Positions 29,341 to 37,747 of a DNA stretch of 64,000 nucleotides are shown in pieces; position 1 is the stretch's first letter; every line of letters begins with the position of its first letter. Below the pieces are notes generated by a model. That model had not been told where the DNA came from and ran no database searches. It worked only from the letters and a program-made list of their open reading frames with translations. This DNA is from Nitrosophilus labii. Lineage in GTDB: Bacteria > Campylobacterota > Campylobacteria > Campylobacterales > Nitratiruptoraceae. Location of the stretch: NCBI RefSeq assembly GCF_014466985.1, contig NZ_AP022826.1:1-64000 (forward strand), written 5' to 3'. The translations under genes and the position numbers were made by a program.

Positions 29341-30524
29341 GAGAGTTGGTTTTATCCAAAATGGATCTAAATTCCATTTTGAGTCTTTCAACGAAAGATA
29401 AAACGAAAGCTACTGCGGCGGTGGCGTTAAGCCATCTAGGGCTTCCTTCAAAAAAGACGGAACATTACAGATATTTTGATATAACCCAGCTTTTGTCAAA
29501 AAATCTCAATCTATATCAGCCGGTAGCTCAAAAAGCAGCTCAAGATGAAAAGTTGATTATAGAAGATGGAGCAATAGCTAGTTTTCCATTGGATTTGAAA
29601 ATTGATATAAAAGATGAGATAGATGTAGATAAAGAGCATTTTGACCAGATCTATTATATAAACCATATTATAACGCCAAATGTTATAACTATAGAGATTG
29701 ATAAAGATATGGAATTGGAAGTTGTCCACAAATTTTCCAAAGATAGTGTTATTCTTCCTTATAGATTGGAAATTATTGTTAGAAACGGTGCAAAAGTTAC
29801 TCTTTATGAAGATTTTGAAGATGAAAATATAAAAGAGTCCCTTATATTTTATGGATGGGACATATCTTTGGAAAAAGATTCATATTTTGAGCTGGTAAGA
29901 GTTCAAGATGAGTTGGAAAAAAGCTATTCGATGGTGGCTTCCCATTTTGTAAAAGCTGATGAGTCTTCAGAGTTTAGTATAAAAAGTTTCGATATAGGTG
30001 AAGGGAAGATCTGCCATAACTTGAAAGTAGATCTTTTAAAAGATGCAAAATGCAATGCAAAACATCTGGTTTATACCGATAAAGAAGCTGTTAGAGCAAA
30101 TGTTATAAAGATAAATCATAAAGGTAAAAATGCTAAAACCCAGCAAAACGCAAGACATGTTTTAAAAGATAAAAGTAGAGCGATTTTCGATGCACTTATA
30201 AAAGTTGAACATAGTGGAATTGGTGCTAGTGCGCATCAAAACAACAAATCGATACTTTTAAACGATAAGGCTTACATGATCTCAAAGCCTCAGTTGGAAA
30301 TTTATATAGACGAGTTAGAGGCCAGTCACGGCTCTACTACAGGACAAATTGATCCTGAAGAGATTTTTTACTTAAGAACAAGAGGAATAAGTGAAGAAGA
30401 TGCAAAAAAGATGATAGTTTTAGGGTTTATGAGAGAGATTATTGAAGAAGTAAAAGATGAAGAGAAAAAAGATGATATTATGAAAAGATTTGAGGAGATT
30501 TATAATAGAGATTTTATTGAGTAG
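29337..30524 (+). CDS. sufD: Fe-S cluster assembly protein SufD
   Basis: SufD pairs with SufB in the SufBC2D complex. The 395-residue protein has the conserved C-terminal region ASHGSTTGQIDPEEIFYLRT, including the histidine involved in cluster assembly, followed by [17 protein letters not shown]. It overlaps sufC by four bases. After it comes a 193-bp intergenic region with an inverted repeat array before sufE, so sufE may have separate control. Confidence 0.95.
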   Translation: MRELVLSKMDLNSILSLSTKDKTKATAAVALSHLGLPSKKTEHYRYFDITQLLSKNLNLYQPVAQKAAQDEKLIIEDGAIASFPLDLKIDIKDEIDVDKEHFDQIYYINHIITPNVITIEIDKDMELEVVHKFSKDSVILPYRLEIIVRNGAKVTLYEDFEDENIKESLIFYGWDISLEKDSYFELVRVQDELEKSYSMVASHFVKADESSEFSIKSFDIGEGKICHNLKVDLLKDAKCNAKHLVYTDKEAVRANVIKINHKGKNAKTQQNARHVLKDKSRAIFDALIKVEHSGIGASAHQNNKSILLNDKAYMISKPQLEIYIDELEASHGSTTGQIDPEEIFYLRTRGISEEDAKKMIVLGFMREIIEEVKDEEKKDDIMKRFEEIYNRDFIE

Positions 30525-30559
30525 TTGAGTAAGGATAGTTTGTTATTGGTATATTGTGA

Positions 30560-30705
30560 ATTGGGTAAAGCAGAGAAGCAAAGAAGCAGTAAAGCAGTGA
30601 AGATTTGAAAAAATTGAAACTCATTAGTCTCCTCTTCACAGCTTTCCTGCTTCACAGCTTCACACCTAAACTAACACCAACACTAACACTAAACACTAAT
30701 TATAA
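30560..30705. repeat. Inverted array of degenerate 8-bp words, locus 2
   Basis: The left arm runs AAAGCAG, AGAAGCAA, AGAAGCAG, TAAAGCAG. The right arm runs CTTCACAG, CTTTCCTG, CTTCACAG, CTTCACAC, its near-complement. A further repetitive run (AACACTAACACTAAACACTA) follows up to the sufE ribosome site. Located between sufD and sufE. Confidence 0.7.
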
Positions 30706-30717
30706 AAAGGAACAAAA

Positions 30718-31149
30718 ATGAAAAGTATGGATGAGGTTTTAGCTGAAATTAAAGAAGATTTCGAGCTTTTAGGTGATTCTGATGCGATAGTTGAGTATAT
30801 TATCGAATTAGGCAAACAAAATGATATGAGACTAAAACCTGAAGAAAAAAATGATAAAACATTAATTAAAGGGTGTTCTTCACCGGCTTGGATGATTGAA
30901 GAGTGTAAGGATGGAAAGGTATATTTTAGAGTAGAAGGTAGTTCATCAATGGCAAAAGGAATGATTCCTCTTTTGCTGAAGATTTTTAATGATAGAACAC
31001 CAGATGAGATTTTAAACTTTGACCCTAAAAAACTTTGTGAACTAGGGTTTGATAAGATTTTAAGCCCAACAAGATTGCAGAGTATGGAGGCTTTTTTAAA
31101 TAGAATCTATGCTTTTGCTAAAAAGTGTAAAGAAGATATTGGACATTAG
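30718..31149 (+). CDS. sufE: Sulfur acceptor protein SufE
   Basis: SufE accepts persulfide sulfur from a cysteine desulfurase and passes it to SufB. The 143 residues include the acceptor cysteine C53 in KGCSSPAWM, and the family end in LSPTRLQSMEAFLNRIYAFA. AAAGGAACAAAA precedes the ATG. No cysteine desulfurase gene (sufS or iscS) is in the window, so the partner must lie elsewhere. Confidence 0.94.
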   Translation: MKSMDEVLAEIKEDFELLGDSDAIVEYIIELGKQNDMRLKPEEKNDKTLIKGCSSPAWMIEECKDGKVYFRVEGSSSMAKGMIPLLLKIFNDRTPDEILNFDPKKLCELGFDKILSPTRLQSMEAFLNRIYAFAKKCKEDIGH

Positions 31150-31312
31150 ATGTAGTAATTTTGTAATTGGTGTATTAGTATATTGGCATATTAGGAGTTT
31201 GGAATTAAATAATTAAATATAGTATAGCTAAATGCTATTTAATTTTTTAAATCTTTTTAATTTCTAAACATATTTTACACTTAATTATTTTAATTAAACT
31301 AAAGGAGTAGTT
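31150..31312. repeat. Single-arm run of degenerate 8-bp words between sufE and sufT-like gene
   Basis: From about 31160 the sequence repeats words of the type GTATATTR (GTGTATTA, GTATATTG, GCATATTA, GGAGTTTG). No matching opposite arm is found. A weak hairpin with arms around AAATAG/CTATTT follows near 31215-31245. Confidence 0.45.
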
Positions 31313-31633
31313 TTGGATTTAGAAAAGATTAAAGAGCAGATTATTGAGGAGTTAAAGAATATCTACGATCCTGAAATACCAGTAAATATCTATGACTTGG
31401 GACTCATTTACGATATAGATTGTAAAGAGGGGGAACAAGGGGCAAAATGCAAGATAGATATGACTTTGACAAGCGCTTTTTGCCCTGCTGCAGAATCCAT
31501 AGTAGAGCTTGTTAAAAACATAAAAAATAAAGTTGAAGAAATAGAAGAGCTTGAGGTAAATCTAGTTTTTGATCCGCCTTGGGATAAATCTAAAATGAGT
31601 GATGAAGCAAAGCTTCATCTAGGAATGCTCTAA
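31313..31633 (+). CDS. SufT-like (MIP18/DUF59) Fe-S cluster assembly protein
   Basis: The 106-residue protein shows the DUF59 pattern YDPEIPVNIYDLGLIYDI. It is followed by MTLTSAFCPAAES with the conserved cysteine and VNLVFDPPWDKSKMSDEAK. SufT-type proteins help mature Fe-S enzymes. The start is TTG at 31313, seven bases after AAAGGAG. Its position after sufBCDE supports the role. It converges with the DUF505-like gene, 12 bp away. Confidence 0.88.
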   Translation: MDLEKIKEQIIEELKNIYDPEIPVNIYDLGLIYDIDCKEGEQGAKCKIDMTLTSAFCPAAESIVELVKNIKNKVEEIEELEVNLVFDPPWDKSKMSDEAKLHLGML

Positions 31634-31645
31634 AGCGGGAAAGCT

Positions 31646-33502
31646 TTAAGAGTTCAGAGCCTCTACCGCTTCAAGCATTTTCAGTCCCGCTTCATTTACG
31701 CTGTTTTTTCCTAGATACTTAGCCTCTCTTGCAGCTATATAGGCTTTATCGAAAACCTCTTTGCTAAGTCCGCTTCTTTTTATGGCTTCATTTATATTTT
31801 TAGGAAGTATTCTTACTTTTTTCTCTTTTACATACATACTACCTGTTTGGGCAATCGCTTTTACAACTCTGTAAATTGTAGGATTAACAGGTGCACCAAA
31901 TCCTTCAGGAACACCACTCATCGCTTCATCCATAAGTTTTCCATATTTGGTTTCTATAATATGTTCGTCAGGAAGTATCTCTATAAAACCTTTTGCTTCT
32001 AATTTATCTAAACTCTCAAGAATTCTTGTTTTTTCTTTTTCATTTTTATTTTCAAGTAGTTCATCACAAGCAATTCCAGAATCTGGAATCATTTTAAATA
32101 TCTCCATCTCATATTTTGTCATGAATGGAAGTTTAGGTTTAGTTGCTAGTTCTTCGTATAAAAGTCCTGATTTGCTAGGCTCATATGTACCAAGAATTCT
32201 CTCACGTCTTGCCTCTTCTACCCACTCTTTGTTAGGAGAGCTGAAAATTTTGTTTGAAATTGTGAGAGTCTTAACACTCCATGAGTGTATACTTCTTTCA
32301 TCAGCTTGATCTTCGATAACTTTTTTTCCATCTTCAGTAACGATATATACCGCTCTCCCGGCTTTATCTACTCCTTCTCTAATAAGTCCGAAAGCCTCTA
32401 AAGAGTATAGGTACTCTCTTACATCAAAATTTTCTTCAAACCATTTCACCATATCTTTTGCTTCGCCATATTTTTTAGCGATCTCTTGTTTTTTCTTTGG
32501 CATTTCATCTAATCTTCTGCCATATTTTTCAACTATTTTTTTATATTCGGCGATTTTTCTATCTACAAGTTCTTTTTTTATCTCTTCAAAAGTTGGAAGT
32601 TCTTCAGGATTGTTAGCAGTTTTTTCATCCCAGATTTTTTGTATTGCTTTTAATGTTTCAACCTCTTCTTTTTCTATAGCAAAAGATTTGAATGGTTTAT
32701 CTTCTAAATCTTTGTATATTCTATAAACCTCTAAAGCTTTTTCTCCGGCCATCGTTAATCTGTCTGTGTCTTCAATGTATCCTAAACTTTCAAGATTTGC
32801 CAATGCTTCAAGTTCTAACTCTTCGCCATCAGCTACTTTTGCAATATCCTCTAAAATAGAGATATCTAAAATACTTCCTTCATTTGCCCATCCGCCTAAA
32901 GTCAGTGTCTCTTTTACAGCTTGTCCTAAACCTGTGAAGGTAAAGTATTCACCAATAGGCATTGAGTATGCTATAAGTCTCATAGCTTCAAGTAGATCTT
33001 TGCTATTTCCAACTATTGGCAGATAGTGTGCATCTGTCGGACCCATAGGCGATTTTCTGATATAATCGGCAAGTTTAGTGTCTATAACAAGCTCAGGTTT
33101 TATTATTTTATATGCTTCATAAAGATCTTTTGCCTCTTTGGTTAAGTTGCCGTTTTCATCAGTAAAACCTCTTTTTAGAAGTTCATCTTGAGATATTTTT
33201 GTTGTTTTGTCTCTATTTTTTACAGAAGCATCTATCATAGCTATAACTTCACTGCTGATCCATTTGAAATTTTCTTTCCAATCATCTATATTTTGGATTT
33301 TATCTTTAACTCTGTCTAAAACCTCGGCAACTATTTTTCCACCGTATGTCAGTTCTATTTTTGATGGTATAGGAAATCTAACAATACCTGCAAAATTTAG
33401 CTCCATAATAGCTTCGCTGTTGAGTTTATCCACATTAATAGTTTTATTATCGCTTCTATATAGTGCGATCAAAATTTTTGCGGCCTCTTTTTTGATAACC
33501 AT
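31646..33502 (-). CDS. DUF505-like protein of unknown function
   Basis: The 618-residue soluble protein has no signal peptide or membrane segment. It is built of repeated helical units that look like winged-helix modules ([57 protein letters not shown]). I assign it to the DUF505 type from memory of the family pattern, without certainty. It has a charged centre (about 300-370) that could be a coiled coil. GGAGGAGAA precedes the ATG, directly next to a 19-bp perfect inverted repeat that separates it from prx. It is probably the second gene of the prx unit. Confidence 0.55.
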   Translation of the reverse strand: MVIKKEAAKILIALYRSDNKTINVDKLNSEAIMELNFAGIVRFPIPSKIELTYGGKIVAEVLDRVKDKIQNIDDWKENFKWISSEVIAMIDASVKNRDKTTKISQDELLKRGFTDENGNLTKEAKDLYEAYKIIKPELVIDTKLADYIRKSPMGPTDAHYLPIVGNSKDLLEAMRLIAYSMPIGEYFTFTGLGQAVKETLTLGGWANEGSILDISILEDIAKVADGEELELEALANLESLGYIEDTDRLTMAGEKALEVYRIYKDLEDKPFKSFAIEKEEVETLKAIQKIWDEKTANNPEELPTFEEIKKELVDRKIAEYKKIVEKYGRRLDEMPKKKQEIAKKYGEAKDMVKWFEENFDVREYLYSLEAFGLIREGVDKAGRAVYIVTEDGKKVIEDQADERSIHSWSVKTLTISNKIFSSPNKEWVEEARRERILGTYEPSKSGLLYEELATKPKLPFMTKYEMEIFKMIPDSGIACDELLENKNEKEKTRILESLDKLEAKGFIEILPDEHIIETKYGKLMDEAMSGVPEGFGAPVNPTIYRVVKAIAQTGSMYVKEKKVRILPKNINEAIKRSGLSKEVFDKAYIAAREAKYLGKNSVNEAGLKMLEAVEALNS

Positions 33503-33512
33503 TTTTCTCCTC

Positions 33513-33565
33513 CAATTTTGCTTTAGATAAGCACATCTTCTATATACTTATCTAAAGCAAAATTG
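33513..33565 (-). repeat. Perfect 19-bp inverted repeat between prx and DUF505-like gene
   Basis: Arms 33513-33531 and 33547-33565 are exact complements (CAATTTTGCTTTAGATAAG) around a 15-base loop. On the transcribed strand the stem ends exactly where the GGAGGAG ribosome site of the DUF505-like gene begins. There is no T-run, so it is not a simple intrinsic terminator. It may control translation of the second gene, act as a processing point, or be an operator. Confidence 0.75.
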
Positions 33566-33579
33566 CGCAAGCCTTAGGC

Positions 33580-34416
33580 TTACGCTTCTTTGTGGCAGAA
33601 CCACCAGTCAAAACATTCATACTCTTTTGTTCTTTTGGCTGCACTCTCACAATCTGTAGCAGGTGGAATAATGACTCTATCTTTGATAAGCTCGTTTTCT
33701 GGCCAGTTTGCAGGGGTTGCAACACCTTGGGCATCGCTTTTTTGCAAAGCTTTAACAGCTCTTATAATTTCTGGGATATTTCTTCCTATCTCTTGAGGAT
33801 AGTATAGGATAGTTCTTACAACTCCTTCAGGATCTATGATAAATACGGCTCTTACAGTATTTGTTCCTTTTCCTGGATGAACCATACCTATTTTTGATGC
33901 AAGAGTGTCTGTTGCCGCAATTATTGGAAACTCTATCTCTACCTCTAGTTTTTCTTTAATCCATTCTATCCATTTTATATGTGAAAATACTTGATCTATT
34001 GAAAGACCGATTAGTTGTGTGTTGATCTCATCAAACTCTTTTTTATGTTTTTGAAAAGATACGAACTCAGTTGTACAAACAGGTGTAAAATCTGCAGGAT
34101 GGCTGAAAAGTACAGTCCATTTTCCTTTTAAATCATCAGGCAAAACCATTTTTCCGTGTGTTGCTTGTACTTCTAAAGTAGGAAACTTATCTCCTAAAAG
34201 CGGCATTGACATCTTCTCCTCCTCTTTTTTCATTTTTTTTGTAACTATATCTACAATCTCTCCCACTATTTCTTCAAGCTCCTTTTTCTCTTCTTTAGCT
34301 TTTTTTGTCAGCTCTTCATACTGCTCTTCTATCAAAGAGGCAATCTTTTTAGCCACGTCCTTTTGGCTATCGACAATATCTTCTATTCTCTTTTTGAGCT
34401 CCTCTTTCCATCCCAT
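33580..34416 (-). CDS. Prx6-type peroxiredoxin with N-terminal coiled-coil extension
   Basis: Peroxiredoxins reduce H2O2 and organic peroxides through a cysteine thiol. From residue 71 ([13 protein letters not shown]) the protein is a Prx6-type enzyme with the peroxidatic cysteine C114 in HPADFTPVC. Its C-terminal arm has cysteines around YECFDWWFC, like archaeal Prx6 proteins. Before it lies a charged helical extension (residues 1-68) that looks like a coiled coil. The ATG at 34416 has a strong AAAGGAGG site. A second ATG at residue 69 has its own AGGAGG site, so a normal-length 210-residue form is likely too. Total length 278 against about 215 for the family. Confidence 0.93.
   Translation of the reverse strand: MGWKEELKKRIEDIVDSQKDVAKKIASLIEEQYEELTKKAKEEKKELEEIVGEIVDIVTKKMKKEEEKMSMPLLGDKFPTLEVQATHGKMVLPDDLKGKWTVLFSHPADFTPVCTTEFVSFQKHKKEFDEINTQLIGLSIDQVFSHIKWIEWIKEKLEVEIEFPIIAATDTLASKIGMVHPGKGTNTVRAVFIIDPEGVVRTILYYPQEIGRNIPEIIRAVKALQKSDAQGVATPANWPENELIKDRVIIPPATDCESAAKRTKEYECFDWWFCHKEA
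34206..34223 (-). promoter_or_regulatory. Internal ribosome-binding site and start codon in prx
   Basis: On the minus strand AGGAGGAG (34223-34216) is followed after three bases by ATG at 34212-34210, in frame with the long form. The Shine-Dalgarno is encoded by the EEE of KKEEEKMSM. The ATG at 34212 coincides with the usual start of Prx6 proteins. Confidence 0.7.
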
Positions 34417-34474
34417 ATTTGCCTCCTTTAATGTTTGGTTGTATCTGTTTTGCTAATAAAATTTTAGTTTAACG

Positions 34475-34502
34475 TTTATAACTTGTCAGCAACTTTAGTA
34501 GC
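34475..34502 (-). promoter_or_regulatory. prx promoter with palindromic operator
   Basis: The palindrome GCAACT-TT-AGTAGC (34489-34502, one mismatch) lies 8 bp upstream of a TATAAA box (34475-34480 on the minus strand). The same arrangement, with a perfect palindrome, precedes yfdX. The position at about -35 suits either a repressor or an activator. Confidence 0.65.
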
Positions 34503-34527
34503 AAAAGAGAGATAGTGGATGAAGGGA

Positions 34528-35082
34528 TTAATTATCCTCTTCATCCATTTTTTTTGCGTAACTGCTAAGGCTAAGAAGTACTAAACCATCGAAGAAAAGA
34601 CTGATACCTACGAAAAATCCTACTATCCAAAGTGAACTGAACGGCCATCCAGCCAATATAATAATAGCCAATATAACAGATAGCACTCCATTTAGTAAAG
34701 ATAACCACCACCATTTTTGCGGTTTAAGCTCAAATGCCAAAGCGAAAGAGCTAAATCCGTCAAAAAAGAAAAATATTGCTAAAATCATACCAAGTGCAGC
34801 AACTCCAGGAAGAGGATTAAGAGCTATTAAAATCCCTGTTAGACCGAAAACAAAGGCTTTCAGCCAACCAAGCCAATCTTGTTTGTTAATTTTATATGTA
34901 TGATAGCCTGCCATTAAAGCACTAAGTATCAGCATCCAAGCTACAAAATATGCAGTAGCTATGGATAAAAACGCTGGGAAAAACATTCCCGCTAGACCGA
35001 TGATTAAAAATATCACGCCGACAATTTTGGAGTTTTTGCTAAACTGTCTTAACAGCTCTTTTTGACTGGGATAACCTACCAT
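34528..35082 (-). CDS. HdeD/DUF308-family membrane protein
   Basis: The 184-residue protein has six predicted transmembrane segments in three pairs (VGVIFLIIGLAGMFFPAFL; AFVFGLTGILIALNPLPG; SVILAIIILAGWPFSSLWIVG), the DUF308 layout. E. coli HdeD is an acid-resistance membrane protein with this fold. The gene starts 11 bp after the yfdX-like gene, so the pair is very likely one operon. An AAAGGAAAA site precedes the ATG. Confidence 0.82.
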   Translation of the reverse strand: MVGYPSQKELLRQFSKNSKIVGVIFLIIGLAGMFFPAFLSIATAYFVAWMLILSALMAGYHTYKINKQDWLGWLKAFVFGLTGILIALNPLPGVAALGMILAIFFFFDGFSSFALAFELKPQKWWWLSLLNGVLSVILAIIILAGWPFSSLWIVGFFVGISLFFDGLVLLSLSSYAKKMDEEDN

Positions 35083-35093
35083 TTTTTTCCTTT

Positions 35094-35972
35094 TTATTTT
35101 GAGATTGATTTTATAGCTTTTTCTTTAAACTCTTTAAGTTTTTCTATAAGATCTTCAAAAAGCTTTTCAGCTTCGTTTTTATCTTTAACCTCTTTTTCTA
35201 TCTTTTCAATCGCCTCTTCTAAAGTTTTATATGTCGTATCAGATTCGCTTGTATATCCTAAAGCTTCTGCTTTTTTCAGACTATATTTAGCTTCTTTAAG
35301 ATACTCTAGAGCCTTTTTCTTATCTTTTTTGGCTATTTTTTTAGCTTCTTCCACTAAAAACTGCGCTTTTAACAAAGGTATAGGAGTTATGATATCGACC
35401 TCTACAAATGTTAAAAGTGCTTGGTTTAAAACATTATTGGCTTCATCTACTCTATTTTCGTGTAAAAATTTAGCTGCAAGTTTTAAGGCTGCCGGATATG
35501 AAGCTAATGGTAGATTTATAGTTTTAAGTACTATCTCGCTTCTTAGTCTATTTAAAACTCTTCTAGCCTCTTGTATTTTGTTCTCTTTCAAGAGAGCTTT
35601 TACAGTTATTAAGGCTATTTCTATATCTTTTACACTTCCTGGAAATTCTACAACCTCCACAGAGCTATCTATAGGAATAAGCACTGGCGCGTTTGGAGCT
35701 GCCAAAACAACTTCAAGTTTACCTATGGCATTTTCTAGTTCTTTTATCGCTTCATCTCTCTTCCCTTTTTCTAATGCTTTTAGGGCTTCTTGTGTTAAAG
35801 ATACGGCCTCTACAGCCTCTTTTATGATCTTAACTTCATTTTGCTGTTTTTTAGCTTCTAGTTTTGCTTTACTAACAGCCTGATTTGATGCAGCTTTTGA
35901 AGCTTCACTTGCCAATACGTTAGGCGAAAGCAGCATAATAGAAGCGACTGCAGATAAGATTAGTTTTTTCAT
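35094..35972 (-). CDS. YfdX-like periplasmic protein
   Basis: A signal peptide (MKKLILSAVASIMLLSPNVLA) is followed by about 270 residues of helical sequence in the YfdX pattern. Elements are EAVSLTQEALKALEKGKRDEA, LIPIDSSVEVVEFPGSVKDIE and the DIITPIPLLKAQFLVEEAKK block. YfdX proteins are stress-associated, and the E. coli member is under acid-stress control. I place the start at 35972, directly after GGAGGT, rather than the ATG at 35984, which has no ribosome site. Head gene of the yfdX-hdeD unit, preceded by a palindromic operator. Confidence 0.8.
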   Translation of the reverse strand: MKKLILSAVASIMLLSPNVLASEASKAASNQAVSKAKLEAKKQQNEVKIIKEAVEAVSLTQEALKALEKGKRDEAIKELENAIGKLEVVLAAPNAPVLIPIDSSVEVVEFPGSVKDIEIALITVKALLKENKIQEARRVLNRLRSEIVLKTINLPLASYPAALKLAAKFLHENRVDEANNVLNQALLTFVEVDIITPIPLLKAQFLVEEAKKIAKKDKKKALEYLKEAKYSLKKAEALGYTSESDTTYKTLEEAIEKIEKEVKDKNEAEKLFEDLIEKLKEFKEKAIKSISK

Positions 35973-36018
35973 ATCAACCTCCATAACTTTTTTGGTTGAT
36001 ATAAGTTTAGTATATCTT

Positions 36019-36045
36019 TTTATATCTTACAGCAACTTTAGTTGC
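36019..36045 (-). promoter_or_regulatory. yfdX-hdeD promoter with palindromic operator
   Basis: A perfect 14-bp palindrome GCAACT-TT-AGTTGC (36032-36045) lies 7 bp upstream of a TATAAA box (36019-36024 on the minus strand). The implied leader is about 40 nt. Same motif and geometry as the prx promoter. Confidence 0.7.
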
Positions 36046-36100
36046 ATTTTAAAAATAAATATATACTTAATTGATTTTTGTTTTTACGATAGAAACTAAA

Positions 36101-36274
36101 TTTAACCCGGATTTTGCAATAGAATTTGTTTCTCTACGCCTTTGCTTGAGATTTAGAGGCTTTTTAAAAATTTTGAGCTCTTTCTACTCTGGAGTAAATC
36201 AAAAAATTTTTGATTGCCAAAAACCTGGTGTTTAGTACTAATGTGATAAAGTCTATTGCAAAATCTGGGTTTAA
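36101..36274. mobile_element. MITE-like 174-bp element
   Basis: Terminal inverted repeats TTTAACCCGGATTTTGCAAT.. (36101-36123) and the complement of 36252-36274 match at about 21 of 23 positions. The 130-bp interior has no significant frame. It contains a smaller inverted pair around AAAAATTTTGAGC and AAAAAATTTTTGA. This looks like a non-autonomous transposable element or the deletion relic of one. It lies in the 380-bp gap between yfdX and tRNA-Pro, otherwise without features other than the yfdX promoter. Confidence 0.55.
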
Positions 36275-36352
36275 TATAAAATGTAATTGAAGCGATACTT
36301 TAAGATTAAGATTTTGAAGGACAGTGCTTTATGTAATAAGTGGAGGAAAAGA

Positions 36353-36430
36353 TGGTCGGAGTGGCCGGATTTGAACCGGCGACCTCTACCACCCCAAGGT
36401 AGTGCGCTAACCAGGCTGCGCTACACCCCG
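36353..36430 (-). tRNA. tRNA-Pro (GGG)
   Basis: A 78-nt tRNA with acceptor CGGGGTG, anticodon loop TTGGGGT (anticodon GGG) in a CTACC/GGTAG stem, T-arm GCCGGTTCAAATCCGGC and encoded CCA. It starts 13 bp after the rplT stop and may be co-transcribed. Confidence 0.96.
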
Positions 36431-36442
36431 AAAAGCGGCTTA

Positions 36443-36793
36443 TTAAAGAGCCGCTTTTGCTTTTTCCACTATTTTAGCAAAGTTTTCAGGTTCATTCATC
36501 GCCAAATCTGCCAAGATTTTTCTATCAAGTTCGATGCCAGCTTTTTTTAGACCGTGAATAAATCTTGAATAGCTTATATCGTTTAGCCTGCAAGCTGCAT
36601 TTATTCTTGTAATCCAAAGCTTTCTAAAATCTCTTTTTTTCTGTCTTCTATCTCTGTAAGCGTAAACTAAAGATCTCTCTAACTGCTCTTTAGCTTTTCT
36701 AAAATGTTTTCTTCTGCCGCTGTAGAAACCTTTTGCAAGTTTTAGTATCTTTTTGTGTCTTCTTCTTCTTACTATACCAGTTTTTACTCTCAT
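36443..36793 (-). CDS. rplT: Ribosomal protein bL20
   Basis: bL20 binds 23S rRNA early in 50S assembly. The 116-residue basic protein has the family start [20 protein letters not shown], the [16 protein letters not shown] block and [20 protein letters not shown]. It follows rpmI, as in most bacteria (thrS-infC-rpmI-rplT). AAAGGGAGA precedes the ATG. Confidence 0.97.
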   Translation of the reverse strand: MRVKTGIVRRRRHKKILKLAKGFYSGRRKHFRKAKEQLERSLVYAYRDRRQKKRDFRKLWITRINAACRLNDISYSRFIHGLKKAGIELDRKILADLAMNEPENFAKIVEKAKAAL

Positions 36794-36868
36794 TTTTTCT
36801 CCCTTTACCTTTTTTATTTTTTAGGTGCCTCAAATGAGGACTTGGCCCTTTTGGGCGGAGTTATGCTA
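36794..36868 (-). promoter_or_regulatory. rpmI-rplT intergenic hairpins
   Basis: The transcript strand shows GCCC-AAAA-GGGC and CCTC-ATTT-GAGG stems shortly before rplT. In other bacteria bL20 regulates this operon by binding structured mRNA. A similar role here is possible but not shown. Confidence 0.3.
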
Positions 36869-37063
36869 TTAGTATGTAGCTATTAACTCTGTAATTCTTG
36901 GTTGATCAACGTTGCTTACGTAGTGTGGTGCTTTTAGCCCTCTTTTAGTCTTAGGTGACTTTTTAGTCAATATATGACTTCTAAAAGCGCTTCCTCTTTT
37001 GATTTTGTTTTTCGTTTTTTTAAATCTCTTGGCAGCGCCGCGATGTGTTTTCATCTTTGGCAT
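36869..37063 (-). CDS. rpmI: Ribosomal protein bL35
   Basis: The 64-residue basic protein opens [19 protein letters not shown], as bL35 does, and keeps the [20 protein letters not shown] block. AAAGGAG precedes the ATG. infC lies 150 bp upstream, beyond an inverted repeat array. Confidence 0.97.
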   Translation of the reverse strand: MPKMKTHRGAAKRFKKTKNKIKRGSAFRSHILTKKSPKTKRGLKAPHYVSNVDQPRITELIATY

Positions 37064-37132
37064 TGTTTTCTCCTTTGCAGAATTTAAGGTACGTATTATA
37101 TCGAAAGTTTATAAATAGGAGATTAAAATAAA

Positions 37133-37206
37133 GAGGTAATTGGTAATTTGGAATTGGGAGTTTGTGTTTTTTAAATAAACTAATTCCTAATTCCCAATTC
37201 CAAATT
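37133..37206. repeat. Inverted array of degenerate 7-bp words, locus 3
   Basis: The left arm GGTAATTTGGAATTGGGAG is the near-complement of the right arm AATTCCTAATTCCCAATTCC. Words are of the GGAATTR type, as at locus 4 near 39.6 kb. It lies between infC and rpmI, inside an otherwise conserved ribosomal operon. Confidence 0.75.
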
Positions 37207-37213
37207 ATAAAAG

Positions 37214-37747
37214 TTATTTTTTCTTATCCTCTTTCTTCGGAATTACCATCATATTGACGTATCTTCCCTCAATATGGGGCTTTTTCTCTACGGTTCCTAT
37301 ATCTTCTATCATAGGTATAATCTTTTCTAACACCTCTACCCCAGCTTCGGGGTGAGCCATCTCTCTACCTTTTAGGAAAACTCTAAATTTTACATGTTTT
37401 CCTTTTTCCAAGAACTCTCTTGCATGTTTTACTTTGTAGTCGATATCGTTTTGAGCTATCTTAACTGAAAGCTTTATCTCTTTTACTTCTATCTTAGCCT
37501 GTTTTTTCTTGGCCTCTTTTTTCTTTTTTTCCTGCTGATACTTAAATTTGCCAAAATCCATAATTTTACATACAGGCGGATTGGCATTAGGTGCTATTAA
37601 AACGAGATCAAGACCTTTTTCTTCTGCTATATCCAACGCCTCGTCTCTCGAAATGATACCATACTGAGTTCCGTCCTCACCTATACACCTAACCTTCTCG
37701 GCTCTTATATCTTCATTTAAGAGCACTTCAACGTTTTTCTTACTCAA
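37214..37747 (-). CDS. infC: Translation initiation factor IF-3
   Basis: IF-3 keeps 30S subunits free and checks the start codon. The 177 residues show the N-domain [23 protein letters not shown], the linker rich in lysine, and the C-domain [18 protein letters not shown]. The start is TTG at 37747, overlapping the thrS stop (TTGA). A rare start codon is also used by E. coli infC, where it permits autoregulation by IF-3. AGG lies ten bases upstream. Confidence 0.96.
   Translation of the reverse strand: MSKKNVEVLLNEDIRAEKVRCIGEDGTQYGIISRDEALDIAEEKGLDLVLIAPNANPPVCKIMDFGKFKYQQEKKKKEAKKKQAKIEVKEIKLSVKIAQNDIDYKVKHAREFLEKGKHVKFRVFLKGREMAHPEAGVEVLEKIIPMIEDIGTVEKKPHIEGRYVNMMVIPKKEDKKK

Noticed and set aside
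31947-33530. Several frames opposite the DUF505-like gene
   Set aside because: Same shadow composition; no starts with ribosome sites; the minus-strand gene is continuous.
35062-35883. Frame of 273 codons opposite the yfdX-like gene
   Set aside because: Serine- and phenylalanine-rich composition is typical of an antisense shadow of a helical lysine/glutamate-rich gene; the yfdX frame has signal peptide, ribosome site and family pattern.
36287-36550. Frame with KRWSEWPDLNRRPLPPQGS sequence
   Set aside because: It is the complement of tRNA-Pro (GGG) and part of rplT.
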